The notes: generated by a model not told the origin, from the sequence alone. A stretch of 64,000 bases of DNA from Natrialba magadii ATCC 43099 (GCF_000025625.1 NC_013922.1:1736001-1800000), one strand, 5' to 3'; counted from the first letter of the stretch, positions 54,517-63,107 are shown. Numbers and translations are program-made.

Positions 54517-55667
54517 CAGTCCTCACCTCCAGTAAGCGTCGTCGCGACACGGCTTAGCACCGCGACGGACTGGTCGAATTCGGCAAGCGAAAGGCGTTCG
54601 TCGGGCGCGTGATCCAGGTCGGAGTTACCGGGACCGTAGGTCGCCATCGGACACTCCCACGCGCCGGCGTACAGATTCATGTCGCTGGTCCCGGTCTTGC
54701 GCAGGAGTCGCGGCTCGCCGTCCTCCTTGCGGATCGCCGCACGGAACGCGCGAGCGACTTCGGTGCGCGGGCTCTCCATCACCGGCGGAATCGGCTCGGC
54801 CCACGAGACGGTACCGTACTCGAGTTCGGCCTCTGCAGTCTCGCGGACGGTCTCGATGTCAAGCGCGGGCGGGACCCGAAGCTGGGCGTCGAGGGTGGCC
54901 TCGACGGAGAGGCCGTCGTCGGTGACGCCGCCGTCGATGGCGACGGGTTTGGTGGTGACGCGCTCGAAGACGGGTTGGTACTCATCTTGCTTGAACGCCG
55001 ATTCGACGCGCGTCCACCAGTTCGTCGCGTGCTGAATCGCGTTCGGTTCGGGACGAGAGGTGTGGCCGGACTCGCTGGTCGCAACGTAGGTTCCCGAGAG
55101 GAAGCCGCGGTAGCCAAGCGTGATGCCCGTCGTTCCACTCGGTTCGCCGTTGACGACGGCGTCGGGGGCCTCGCGGTCCGCGACGAGATGGCGTGCGCCG
55201 CGGGAGTTGGTCTCCTCGCCGACGACGCCGACGAACGAGACGCCTGTGTGTACTGCGGCTGCGGCCATGGCGGCCAGCGGTCCCGTCGCGTCGACGCTGC
55301 CGCGGCCCCAGAGCACGTCTTCGCCGGTCTCCTCAGCGACTTCTGCCTCGACATCGGTCTCGTCCGCGGGCTCGACTTCGACTGGAATCTCACCGGGCAC
55401 AGTGTCGATGTGCGAGGTGAGCAATACCGAGTCGTCAGCCGGTGCACGCACGTTGCCAGCAGCATCGAGCCAGACCTCGCGGTCGTAGGTTTCGAAGAAC
55501 TCGACGAGGCACTCTGCGGCCGCACGCTCCTCGCCAGAGGGCGACGGCGTCGAGACGAGGTCGATCAGCAGTTGGCGGGCATCGTCGGTCGAGACGGCCG
55601 TAGCGTCGGTATCGGCGTCTGCATCAGAGTCAGAGTCGATATCTGTATCCGTCATCGTCGAACTCAT
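54516..55667 (-). CDS. argE: [LysW]-ornithine hydrolase (ArgE/LysK family)
   Basis: A 383-residue M20-type metallopeptidase that releases ornithine from the carrier protein ArgW. Metal ligands: TSHIDTVPG, GRGSVDATGP, GEETNSRG and the GTSDMNLY end. An Asp-rich start (TDTDIDSDSDADADTD) is coded by repeated DNA. The frame continues upstream into argD, but the ATG at 55667 forms the usual 4-nt ATGA overlap with the argD stop. Works in the carrier-linked arginine route together with argW, X, C, B and D. Confidence 0.92.
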   Translation of the reverse strand: MSSTMTDTDIDSDSDADADTDATAVSTDDARQLLIDLVSTPSPSGEERAAAECLVEFFETYDREVWLDAAGNVRAPADDSVLLTSHIDTVPGEIPVEVEPADETDVEAEVAEETGEDVLWGRGSVDATGPLAAMAAAAVHTGVSFVGVVGEETNSRGARHLVADREAPDAVVNGEPSGTTGITLGYRGFLSGTYVATSESGHTSRPEPNAIQHATNWWTRVESAFKQDEYQPVFERVTTKPVAIDGGVTDDGLSVEATLDAQLRVPPALDIETVRETAEAELEYGTVSWAEPIPPVMESPRTEVARAFRAAIRKEDGEPRLLRKTGTSDMNLYAGAWECPMATYGPGNSDLDHAPDERLSLAEFDQSVAVLSRVATTLTGGED

Positions 55668-56818
55668 GACTCCGCCTGCGCCTCGGCTTCGGGCGCGAGC
55701 ACGTCCGCGAGCGCCGTCACAACCTGGTCTGCGGCCGCCTCGTCGACCACGAGCGGCGGCAGCAGGCGAACGACCGAACGACCGGCCGGCAGCGCGAGAA
55801 TCTGGTGCTCGAGTGCGAGGTCGCGAAGCACGCCGTTCGCCCCGCGTTTCACCTCGACGCCGAGCAGCAGGCCCTCGCCGCGAACGTCCCGGAGCGGCAC
55901 GTCGAGCGCGGCGAGTTCGTCCTGCAGGTAGCCGCCGATTTCGGCGGCGTTCCCCGGCAGATCCTCCTCGACGACCACGTCGAGCGTGGCGTTCGCTGCA
56001 GCCGAAACGAGGGGGTTGCCAGAGAACGTCGAGCCGTGTGGGCCAGACGCCTCTGCGATCCAATCCGCACAGAGCGTCGCGCCCATCGGAAGCCCGCTCG
56101 CGATTCCCTTCGCGGTCGTCAGGATGTCGGGCGTCACGCCGGAGCCCTCGCAGGCCCAGAACTCGCCCGTACGGCCAATTCCGGTCTGTATTTCGTCGAA
56201 GATCAGTGCAGTATCGGTCGCCTCGGTGGCCTCACGCGCCGTCTCGAGGTAGTCCTGTGGTGCGGGATGGATGCCACCCTCGCCCTGAATCGGTTCGAGA
56301 ATCACCGCCGCGGTGTCGTCGTCGACGGCGGACTCGAGTTCCCCTGCATCACCGTACGTCACAAACTCGACCTGGTCCTCGAGCAACGGCTCGAACGGCT
56401 TCTTGTACTTGGGTTTCCAGGTCGCCGACAGGGTGCCGGCGGTGCGGCCGTGGAAGGCGCGCTTGGCGGCAACGATCTTCGTGCCGTCGGTGGCGCTCCT
56501 GGCGAACTTCAGCGCGGCCTCGTTGGCCTCGGTACCGGAGTTACAGAGCCAGACGTTTTCGATGCCGTCGGGTGCGAGTGCCCCCAGTTTCTCGTGGAGA
56601 TCAGCACGCGCCTGGACGGGATAGGAACCCTGCACGTACAGCAGTTCGCCGGCCTGCTTCTGGACTGCCTCGACCACGTCCGGATGGCAGTGGCCGGTTG
56701 GCGTACAGGCGTAGCTCGCGCCGAAGTCCAGATAGTCGGTGCCGTTCTCGGCGGTGAGCGTCGCGCCCTCGCCGGTTGCGATGCTGATCGGTTTCTCGGA
56801 GAAGACGAATCCGCTCAT
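55664..56818 (-). CDS. argD: Acetylornithine/[LysW]-aminotransferase
   Basis: A 384-residue class III PLP aminotransferase that converts the carrier-bound semialdehyde to amino form. Motifs: GTEANEAALKFARSAT, FHGRTAGTLSATWKPKY, LIFDEIQTGIGRTGEF and the PLP Lys in TTAKGIASGLPMGA. It ends with an Ala/Glu tail (LAPEAEAQAES). ATG overlaps the argB stop by 4 nt, and its stop overlaps argE by 4 nt. Confidence 0.95.
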   Translation of the reverse strand: MSGFVFSEKPISIATGEGATLTAENGTDYLDFGASYACTPTGHCHPDVVEAVQKQAGELLYVQGSYPVQARADLHEKLGALAPDGIENVWLCNSGTEANEAALKFARSATDGTKIVAAKRAFHGRTAGTLSATWKPKYKKPFEPLLEDQVEFVTYGDAGELESAVDDDTAAVILEPIQGEGGIHPAPQDYLETAREATEATDTALIFDEIQTGIGRTGEFWACEGSGVTPDILTTAKGIASGLPMGATLCADWIAEASGPHGSTFSGNPLVSAAANATLDVVVEEDLPGNAAEIGGYLQDELAALDVPLRDVRGEGLLLGVEVKRGANGVLRDLALEHQILALPAGRSVVRLLPPLVVDEAAADQVVTALADVLAPEAEAQAES

Positions 56819-57744
56819 TGTGTTGGCTCCGCTGTCGTGTCCGCATCGGCTGTTTCAGTGTCATCGAGCACACCGGGCTCGAGTGTCGTTCCTTCGCCTG
56901 CGAGCGCGCTCGTGATCGGGTCGTCCGCGTTCGCCGACGCAACCGTGACCGAGGTCGCGCCGCCTTCCAGGGCCTCCTCGGCTGCCATGACCTTCTTCGT
57001 CATGAATCCCTCCGCGGCTGTCTTGACGGTCTCGAACGCTTCGGGCGTCGCGGCTGCGTCGATCTTCGTCGACTCGTCGTCGGGGTCCTCGTAGATGCCC
57101 GAGACGTCCGTCAGGACGACCAGGTCGGCCTCGAGTGCCCCCGCAATTGCGGCGGCCGCGCGGTCGGCGTCGGCGTTGACCGCCGTATAGCCGCCGTCTC
57201 GCGAGCCCTGCTCGCTCGAGTTATCCGCGGAACGTCGTTCCGCGCTCTCTTTTTCGCGTCCGAGCACCGGGACCGAGACAACTGGCGTGTAGCCGCCCGC
57301 GAGGATCGTCTCGAGTAGGTCTGCGTTCACGGACTCGATCGTGCCCGAGTGATCGCCACGTTTGATCTTCTTCTTTCCATCCTCCTTGACGCGGACGGCC
57401 GACTTGCGCTTGCCTTCGAGTAGTTTGCCGTCAGTGCCCGAGAGGCCCACAGCGTTCACGCCCTCGTTGTGCAGGCGCTCGACCAGATCGGTGTTGAGCT
57501 TGCCGGGCATGACCATCTTGAAGACGTCCATGGTGTCTTCGTCCGTAAAGCGACCGACGACACCGCCGGGCGTCTCGACATACGTTGGGTCCTGACCGAG
57601 GTCCTCGAGTGTCTCGTCGACGGCGGTCGAGCCACCGTGGGTGAGGACGACGTCCTCTCCGTCTTCGACGAGGGAGGCGACATCTGCGAGTGCGCCTTCG
57701 GGATCGACGGCGCGTGCGCCACCGATCTTGACGACGGTTGTCAT
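56815..57744 (-). CDS. argB: [LysW]-glutamate/aminoadipate kinase
   Basis: A 309-residue amino acid kinase phosphorylating the carrier-bound glutamate side chain. Motifs: VVKIGGARAVD, VLTHGGSTAVDE, YTAVNADADRAAAAIAGAL, and DVSGIYEDPDD. Between about 166 and 190 it has a polar insertion (KESAERRSADNSSEQGS) and it ends with a Thr/Asp/Ala tail, both absent from typical members. Kinases of this branch (LysZ-like) act on LysW-linked substrate rather than N-acetylglutamate. It overlaps argC by 4 nt. Confidence 0.93.
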   Translation of the reverse strand: MTTVVKIGGARAVDPEGALADVASLVEDGEDVVLTHGGSTAVDETLEDLGQDPTYVETPGGVVGRFTDEDTMDVFKMVMPGKLNTDLVERLHNEGVNAVGLSGTDGKLLEGKRKSAVRVKEDGKKKIKRGDHSGTIESVNADLLETILAGGYTPVVSVPVLGREKESAERRSADNSSEQGSRDGGYTAVNADADRAAAAIAGALEADLVVLTDVSGIYEDPDDESTKIDAAATPEAFETVKTAAEGFMTKKVMAAEEALEGGATSVTVASANADDPITSALAGEGTTLEPGVLDDTETADADTTAEPTQ

Positions 57745-58823
57745 GGTGCCCCCACGGGATGCAGTCCCGTAAACTCGAGTCCGGCCGTCTCCTCGAAGCC
57801 GAGCGCAACGTTCGCGGCGTGGACCGCCTGTCCCGCCGAGCCCTTCATCATGTTGTCGATCGCCGAGAAGACGACGACGCGTTTGTTCGAGGGATCGAGT
57901 TCGAACCCGACCTCGGCGAGGTTCGTGCCGGCGACGGACTTGGGTTCCGGATACCGATACACACCGGAGCCGCCCGCCGCCATGCGGACGAACGGTTCGT
58001 CCTCGTAGCAGCCACGATAGGCCTTCCAGAGGTCGCCCTTCGAGACTGGCGAACTGGGGAAGACGTGACTCGTCGCGCTTGCACCGCGAACCATGTCCAC
58101 GGCGTGGCAGGTAAACGCCACCGAGGTGCCGAGGAACTGCTCGATCTCGGCCTCGTGGCGGTGGCCCGTCGGCGCGTAGGGGCGGACGACGCCCGAGCGC
58201 TCGGGGTGGCTCGAAGCCTCGCCGCCGCCCGCACCGCCTTCGGAGGAGCCGACCTTCACGTCGACGACGACCTGTTCTCCACCGTCGAGGATGTCGTGCT
58301 CGAACAGCGGGTACAGCCCGAGGATAGTCGCGGTGGCGTTACAGCCGCCGCCCGCGATGAGGTCCGCGCCAGCGAGGTTCTCGCGGTTGATCTCGGGCAG
58401 CGCGTACTCTGCCTTCTCCAGGTACTCCGGCGCGTCGTGGCCGTCGTACCACTCGACGTACTGCGCTTCAGTGTCGAGGCGGAAGTCCGCCGAGAGGTCG
58501 ACCACCGTCTCCGCGATGTCGAAGAAGTCGTCCACCTGTCCCATCGAGACGCCGTGTGGCGTCGCGGCGAACAGAACGTCGACGCTCTCCAGATCCTCGG
58601 GTTCGGTAAAGCGCAGGTCCGTCCCGCGAAGTGGCGGGTGGACGGAGCCGACGCTCTTGCCGGCCTTCGAACGGCTGGTGACCTCCGCGATTTCGAAGTT
58701 CGGGTGGCCGGCGAGCAACCGCAGGAGTTCGCCGCCGGTGAAGCCACTGCCGCCGATGACTGTCGCGGTGACGGTCTCTGTGGCCGCGTCTGTGCTCGCA
58801 TCGGCGTCGGTTCCGACAGCCAT
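57741..58823 (-). CDS. argC: [LysW]-glutamyl/aminoadipyl phosphate reductase
   Basis: A 360-residue NADP-dependent reductase. The Rossmann start is VIGGSGFTGGELLRLLAGHP, the catalytic Cys is in AGGGCNATATI, and the substrate part VDVKVGSSEGGAGGG. The N-terminal 15 residues are an acidic/Thr-rich extension. The GCNATA motif is that of the LysY type. Its ATG overlaps the argX stop by one base. Confidence 0.94.
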   Translation of the reverse strand: MAVGTDADASTDAATETVTATVIGGSGFTGGELLRLLAGHPNFEIAEVTSRSKAGKSVGSVHPPLRGTDLRFTEPEDLESVDVLFAATPHGVSMGQVDDFFDIAETVVDLSADFRLDTEAQYVEWYDGHDAPEYLEKAEYALPEINRENLAGADLIAGGGCNATATILGLYPLFEHDILDGGEQVVVDVKVGSSEGGAGGGEASSHPERSGVVRPYAPTGHRHEAEIEQFLGTSVAFTCHAVDMVRGASATSHVFPSSPVSKGDLWKAYRGCYEDEPFVRMAAGGSGVYRYPEPKSVAGTNLAEVGFELDPSNKRVVVFSAIDNMMKGSAGQAVHAANVALGFEETAGLEFTGLHPVGAP

Positions 58824-59713
58824 CAGAACGTCACCTCGAGTTCGGTTCCGCTAGCGTCTGCCTCGCTGGCCTTCTCCTCGAGCCAGTCGACGACAGTACC
58901 GGCGACGTCGGTTTCGACGGCGTCGTTGAGCGCCTTGAACTCGACGGTGTGGTTGACCTCGTGGACGGTATACCCGTTTTCCGTCTCCATCAGATCCACG
59001 CCGAGCAGCCCGCCGCCGACCACATCACTGGATTTCTGTACCAGCTCTTTCGCCTCGTCATCGAGTTCGAAGACATCAGTTTCGGCCCCTTTCGCGGCGT
59101 TCGTGATCCAGTGGTCAGACGAGCGAACCATCGCTGCGACGGGCTCGCCGTCGACCGCGAGCACGCGAATGTCGCGGCCAGGTTTCTCGACGAACTCCTG
59201 GACGTAGAACACCTTGTGCTCGTAGTGGCCGAGCGTCGCCTTGTGTTCGAGAATCGCCTCTGCGGCGTCGGGCGAATCGATCTTGGCCATCAGGCGGCCC
59301 CACGATCCCACGACGGGTTTGAGGACGCAGGGGTAGCCGAACTCCTCGATGGCCTCCATGGCCGTCTCCTTCGTGAAGGCAACCTTGGTTTTGGGCGTGG
59401 GCACGCCAGCCTTCTCGAGTGCGAGACTGTTCTTGACCTTGTCCGCACAGACGTCGGCCGTCTCGTGGCTGTTGACCACGGGAATCCCGTACGCGTCGAA
59501 GAACTGCGTCGCGTACAGGCTGCGGCTCGTGGCGAGACAGCGGTCGACGACGATATCGAGGTCCGCAAACTCGGCTGCGGCCTCGCTAATGTCGAACGTC
59601 TGCGTGCGGACGTCGATCTTGATGACCTCGTGACCGCGCTCGCGAAGCTCGGTCAGGAGGAGCTTTTCGTCCTTGCGGATCCGGGAGTAGAGGATTCCTA
59701 TTTGCAAGGTCAC
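58823..59713 (-). CDS. argX: Glutamate-[LysW] ligase (ArgX/LysX, ATP-grasp)
   Basis: A 296-residue RimK-like ATP-grasp enzyme that joins glutamate to the C-terminal Glu of the carrier protein. Motifs: FGYPCVLKPVVGSWGR, FYVQEFVEKPGRDIRV, LLGVDLMETENGYTVHEVNHTVEF. It starts with GTG at 59713, which overlaps the argW stop by 4 nt. Haloarchaea make lysine by the diaminopimelate route, so glutamate is the likely substrate rather than aminoadipate. Confidence 0.95.
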   Translation of the reverse strand: MTLQIGILYSRIRKDEKLLLTELRERGHEVIKIDVRTQTFDISEAAAEFADLDIVVDRCLATSRSLYATQFFDAYGIPVVNSHETADVCADKVKNSLALEKAGVPTPKTKVAFTKETAMEAIEEFGYPCVLKPVVGSWGRLMAKIDSPDAAEAILEHKATLGHYEHKVFYVQEFVEKPGRDIRVLAVDGEPVAAMVRSSDHWITNAAKGAETDVFELDDEAKELVQKSSDVVGGGLLGVDLMETENGYTVHEVNHTVEFKALNDAVETDVAGTVVDWLEEKASEADASGTELEVTF

Positions 59714-59874
59714 TCACCCCAGTCCTCTTCGAGCTCCGGGGCTCGCTCGAGGACTGGCGGCTCGGTGTCGACGACTTCCAGTTCGGCTCCACAGGTCGTA
59801 CAGTCAACAATCTCTCCAGCTTCCAGATCGTCGTGCAGGGAGACTTCGGCCCCACACTCGACGCATTCTGTCAT
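59710..59874 (-). CDS. argW: Amino-group carrier protein ArgW/LysW
   Basis: 54 residues starting MTECVECGAEVSLHDDLEAG and ending EELEEDWGE-like in EDWGE, the C-terminal motif whose last Glu carries the growing arginine precursor on its side chain. Four cysteines in two CxxC pairs (CVEC, CTTC) bind zinc. The small acidic domain protects the bound substrate from cyclisation and guides it from ArgX to ArgE. The short length explains why it is easily overlooked. It has its own TTTAAG promoter box, so the argW-argF run can be expressed apart from argGH. Confidence 0.95.
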   Translation of the reverse strand: MTECVECGAEVSLHDDLEAGEIVDCTTCGAELEVVDTEPPVLERAPELEEDWGE

Positions 59875-59902
59875 TGTATCTCGACCTGGGAGCCAGACAC
59901 CC

Positions 59903-59908
59903 TTAAAT
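59903..59908 (-). promoter_or_regulatory. TATA-like box of argW
   Basis: TTTAAG (minus strand) lies about 31 bp upstream of the argW ATG, so the argW-X-C-B-D-E-F transcript probably has almost no leader. A further AATATAAAT stretch is near 59932. Confidence 0.55.
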
Positions 59909-60012
59909 CCACCGAATGTAACAGAGAATTTATATTACTATACCCTACGCTAACGGCACCAAAACGCTATTTTCCAATGAATTCCGTTCTGTGTATCACA
60001 GATATTATATGT

Positions 60013-60030
60013 CGTCCCCGGACGGGGACG
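60013..60030 (-). terminator. GC-rich hairpin between argH and argW
   Basis: CGTCCCC-GGAC-GGGGACG forms a 7-bp stem with a 4-nt loop, 69 bp after the argH stop and followed by AT-rich DNA in the direction of transcription. It may end the argGH transcript or control read-through to argW. Confidence 0.45.
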
Positions 60031-60098
60031 GCGGTCGCGGCAGTCGCGACACTCGCAGTGATCGCACCAGCCACGACTCCGACCAGAACACTAGCCAC

Positions 60099-61604
60099 TC
60101 AGACATAGTCGTTCACCTCCTCACGCAGCGCCGCGTGCGCCGCGTCGAGCTCATCCACGAGGTCCGTCTGCACCGCTTCGTCGGACTCGATTGCATCGCG
60201 AGCGTACTCGAGTTGGTCTGCCACCGCGGTAGGTGCCGGCCCGCCCTGGGAGTCGCGGCTTGCGACGCTCTGGGCGGGATCGAGTGCGTCGGCGACAGCG
60301 TCGGGGTCGACGTAGGCCTCGAGCGGTTCGCCGAGGACGTCCTCGGCGGCGGCATCGAGTGCGTCGTAGTCGGCACCCTGTTCCGCCGCGCTCGCGACTA
60401 GTTCGTGCGCCGTCCTGAACGGTAACCCGTTCGCCGCGAGCAGATCCGCAACCCCAGTCGCAGTCGAGAATCCCTCGCCGGCCTCTGCTTCGAGCGCCTC
60501 CTCGTTCCAGTCGGCCGTCGCGACCGCGCCCGCGGCGACTTCGCTGGCCTCGGTCACGGCGTCGACGGCGTCCCAGGCGTGGGTCGTCGCGCGCTGCAGA
60601 TCGCGATTGTACGCGCGGGGGAGTCCCTTGAGCATCGTCGTCAGGCCCTGAACGTTCCCCGCCGCATCGCCCGCGACCGCGCGGACGAGTTCGAGCGTGT
60701 CGGGATTCTTCTTCTGTGGCATGATCGACGAGGTCGAGGAGTAGTCGTCCGCGAGGTCGACGAAGCCGCGGTTCGCGAAGATGATGAGGTCCTCCGCGAG
60801 ACCGGACAGCGTCGTCGCGTGCGTCGACAGTGCCTGGGTCGTCTCGAGCAGGAAGTCTCGACTCGAGGAGGCGTCCATCGAGTTCTGGATAACGCTGTCG
60901 AACCCGAGCAGTTCGGCTGTGTACTCGCGGTCGATATCGAACGTGGTGCCCGCGAACGCCGCGCCGCCGAGTGGCGACTGGTTGATGCGTGCGTAGGCGT
61001 CGAGCAGGCGTTCGGTGTCGCGGCGGATGGCTCCCTCGTAGGAGAGCGCCCAGTGGGCGACCGTCGTCGGCTGGGCGGGCTGAAGGTGTGTGTAGCCCGG
61101 CATCACCGTCTCCGTGTGTGCGCTCGCGACATCGATCAGGGACTCGCGCAGTGCGAGCGTCGTCTCGATGGCGTCCAGCACGTCCTCGCGCAGGCGGTAG
61201 CGAATACAGGTCGCGACCTCGTCGTTGCGCGAGCGTGCAGTGTGCATCTTGCCGCCCTCCTCGCCGACCTGGTCGATGACGGCCGTCTCGATGGCCTCGT
61301 GGACGTCCTCGCCGTCGGGGAGCGAGCCGTGGCCCTCGACCTCAATCGCGTCGAGCGCGGTCAGGATGTCGCCTGCCGTCTCGTCGTCGACGATCTCCTG
61401 CGCCGCGAGCATGAGGACGTGCGCGCGATCGATTTCGAGGTCGGCCTCGAAGATCCGTTCGTCGGCCGCAAGCGAGGAGAGGAAGCTCCGGGCAGGGCCG
61501 CCGCTGAAGCGGTCTCGCCGGACGACGCCCGATGCGTCGCCGTCGCCGTCGCCGTGGCCGCCATCAGTGCCGCCGACACCGCCGTGAGCACTCTCCTCAG
61601 TCAT
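60099..61604 (-). CDS. argH: Argininosuccinate lyase
   Basis: A 501-residue fumarase/aspartase superfamily enzyme releasing arginine and fumarate. Motifs: KMHTARSRNDEVATC, MPGYTHLQPAQPTTVAHW and the signature SSTSSIMPQKKNPDTLEL. The first 25 residues are Gly/Asp/His-rich (GGTDGGHGDGDGD) from short DNA repeats. argG stops three bases before, so the two form one operon. Confidence 0.96.
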   Translation of the reverse strand: MTEESAHGGVGGTDGGHGDGDGDASGVVRRDRFSGGPARSFLSSLAADERIFEADLEIDRAHVLMLAAQEIVDDETAGDILTALDAIEVEGHGSLPDGEDVHEAIETAVIDQVGEEGGKMHTARSRNDEVATCIRYRLREDVLDAIETTLALRESLIDVASAHTETVMPGYTHLQPAQPTTVAHWALSYEGAIRRDTERLLDAYARINQSPLGGAAFAGTTFDIDREYTAELLGFDSVIQNSMDASSSRDFLLETTQALSTHATTLSGLAEDLIIFANRGFVDLADDYSSTSSIMPQKKNPDTLELVRAVAGDAAGNVQGLTTMLKGLPRAYNRDLQRATTHAWDAVDAVTEASEVAAGAVATADWNEEALEAEAGEGFSTATGVADLLAANGLPFRTAHELVASAAEQGADYDALDAAAEDVLGEPLEAYVDPDAVADALDPAQSVASRDSQGGPAPTAVADQLEYARDAIESDEAVQTDLVDELDAAHAALREEVNDYV

Positions 61605-61606
61605 GA

Positions 61607-62836
61607 CTACTCCTCGCCTCCGTCCGTTGCGAGTTCGACCTCCGACTCGTCCTCACTCTCGTCGGTCGTGACCGAGTTCGCGAGACGGCGCTGGAAGCCG
61701 TGGTACTTCGCGACGCCAGTAGCGTCCTCCTGGGCGATCTTGCCGACCGTCTCCGTATCGAAGGAGGCGTGTTCGGCCGAGTACGCGGCGTACTTGCTGT
61801 CGCGACCGACCGGACGGGCCTTGCCGCCCTCGAAGCGGATCGTGACCGTACCGGTGACGCGCTGCTGGGTCTCAGCGATGAAGCCCTCGAGTGCACTCAC
61901 GAGTGGTGCGTCGACGAGGCCCTCGTAGCCCTTCTTCGACCACTTCTGGTCGATCAGCTGTTTGAACTCGCGTTCCTCCTGGGTGAGGACGAGCCCTTCG
62001 AGCGCCTCGTGGGCGTTGAGCAGCGTCGTGGCGGCGGGGTGTTCGTAGTTTTCACGCACTTTGAGGCCGAGCATGCGGTCTTCCATCGAGTCCGTGCGGC
62101 CGACGCCGTAGGAGCCGGCGAGTTCGTTCAGATACTCGATCAGCGCAACGGGCTCGTACTCCTCGCCGTCGATCGCGACGGGGTAGCCCTGCTCGAAGGT
62201 GAGCTCGATCTCTTCGGTCTCGCCGGACGGCTCGTCCGTCCAGTTGTAGATGTCCGTGGACGGAACGTAGCTCGGGTCCTCGAGTTCGGCGCCCTCGACG
62301 GAGCGACTCCAGAGGTTGGTGTCGACGGACCAGTCGCCGCCGCTGCCGCCCTCGACGGGGAGCCCTTTCTCTGCGGCGTACTCCTGTTCCCACTCGCGCG
62401 TGAGACCGAGTTCACGCACGGGCGCGATGACTTCCAGATCGGAGTCGCGCCAGACGGCCTCGAAACGGAGCTGGTCGTTCCCCTTGCCCGTACAGCCGTG
62501 GGCGATACCGGTACAGTCGTTCTCCTCGGCGACCTCGAGGATTGCCTCGGCAATTACTGGGCGTGCAAGCGCCGTGCCGAGCGGGTAACCCTGGTAGGTC
62601 GCGTTCGCGCAAACACTATCGAAACAGAGGTCGGCGAACTCGTCTTTGGCGTCGACGACGTAGTGGTCGAGATTGAGCGCGTCGGCGGTTTCTTCTGCCT
62701 CGTCGAACTCCGAGGCTGGTTGACCGACGTCGACGGTGACGCCGATGACTTCATCGTATCCGTATTCTTCCTCGAGCAGCGGGACACAGACAGTCGTGTC
62801 AAGTCCGCCCGAGAACGCGAGTGCAACGCGTGTCAT
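61607..62836 (-). CDS. argG: Argininosuccinate synthase
   Basis: A 409-residue enzyme joining citrulline and aspartate with ATP. The P-loop-like start is ALAFSGGLDTTVCV, followed by YDEVIGVTVDVGQP and the citrulline/aspartate-binding HGCTGKGNDQLRFE and GRTDSMEDR. First gene of the argGH operon. Its ATG at 62836 is preceded by a TTTAAG box at 62866-62871 and, further up, by a leader ORF with its own TATA box (63082 and 63108). Confidence 0.96.
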   Translation of the reverse strand: MTRVALAFSGGLDTTVCVPLLEEEYGYDEVIGVTVDVGQPASEFDEAEETADALNLDHYVVDAKDEFADLCFDSVCANATYQGYPLGTALARPVIAEAILEVAEENDCTGIAHGCTGKGNDQLRFEAVWRDSDLEVIAPVRELGLTREWEQEYAAEKGLPVEGGSGGDWSVDTNLWSRSVEGAELEDPSYVPSTDIYNWTDEPSGETEEIELTFEQGYPVAIDGEEYEPVALIEYLNELAGSYGVGRTDSMEDRMLGLKVRENYEHPAATTLLNAHEALEGLVLTQEEREFKQLIDQKWSKKGYEGLVDAPLVSALEGFIAETQQRVTGTVTIRFEGGKARPVGRDSKYAAYSAEHASFDTETVGKIAQEDATGVAKYHGFQRRLANSVTTDESEDESEVELATDGGEE

Positions 62837-62865
62837 ATCGTATCCGAATCAAACCGAGGGACGTA

Positions 62866-62871
62866 CTTAAA
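62866..62871 (-). promoter_or_regulatory. TATA-like box of argG
   Basis: TTTAAG (within AATTTAAGTAC on the minus strand) is about 32 bp upstream of the argG ATG. It would give a nearly leaderless argG message, independent of the upstream leader ORF. Confidence 0.55.
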
Positions 62872-62925
62872 TTTCACTATCTAAAGTTTTGAAAATTAGT
62901 GGTAGAGCGGACGCTAACCGGGAAA

Positions 62926-62940
62926 ATAGGAATTTCCTAT
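62926..62940. promoter_or_regulatory. 15-bp palindrome upstream of argG, possible operator
   Basis: ATAGGAATTTCCTAT has 7-bp perfect arms around one central base. It is about 57 bp upstream of the TATA-like box and 90 bp before argG. Such an AT-rich symmetric site could bind an activator or repressor dimer of the arginine genes; no similar site was seen upstream of argW. Confidence 0.4.
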
Positions 62941-62986
62941 CGAGTTTGTAAACAGTCGGGACGGGGGGATAAGGTATAGAATGGGC

Positions 62987-63082
62987 TCAAAGGCCCGGTC
63001 GCGGTCGTCGTGGTCGCGGCGAGACAGTCCCGCCGGTCCCGAAGAAAGCGAACGCAGGTTCGGGTCCGGCAGACTGCGTCAT
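62987..63082 (-). CDS. Arg/Pro-rich leader ORF upstream of argG (31 codons)
   Basis: The minus-strand ATG at 63082 opens 31 codons ending in TGA at 62987-62989. The middle is AFAFFGTGGTVSP; the end RPRRPRPGL holds four Arg within six residues, all CGA codons, alternating with Pro. A TTTAATA box at 63108-63114 is 29 bp upstream, as for a leaderless message. It ends 150 bp before argG. A run of Arg codons just upstream of an arginine gene recalls bacterial leader-peptide attenuation, which would be new in archaea; a small conserved protein is the other option. Confidence 0.5.
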   Translation of the reverse strand: MTQSAGPEPAFAFFGTGGTVSPRPRRPRPGL

Positions 63083-63107
63083 TGCACAATCATACGAATT
63101 TGAGCCC

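Noticed and set aside
62983-63107. Structured RNA gene closed by the GGGCTCAAA stem
   Set aside because: The stem would close 125 nt, but on the minus strand one arm lies between TATA box and expected transcript start, and the interior reads as an ORF. A DNA operator or leader ORF explains it better, though a plus-strand RNA is not excluded.
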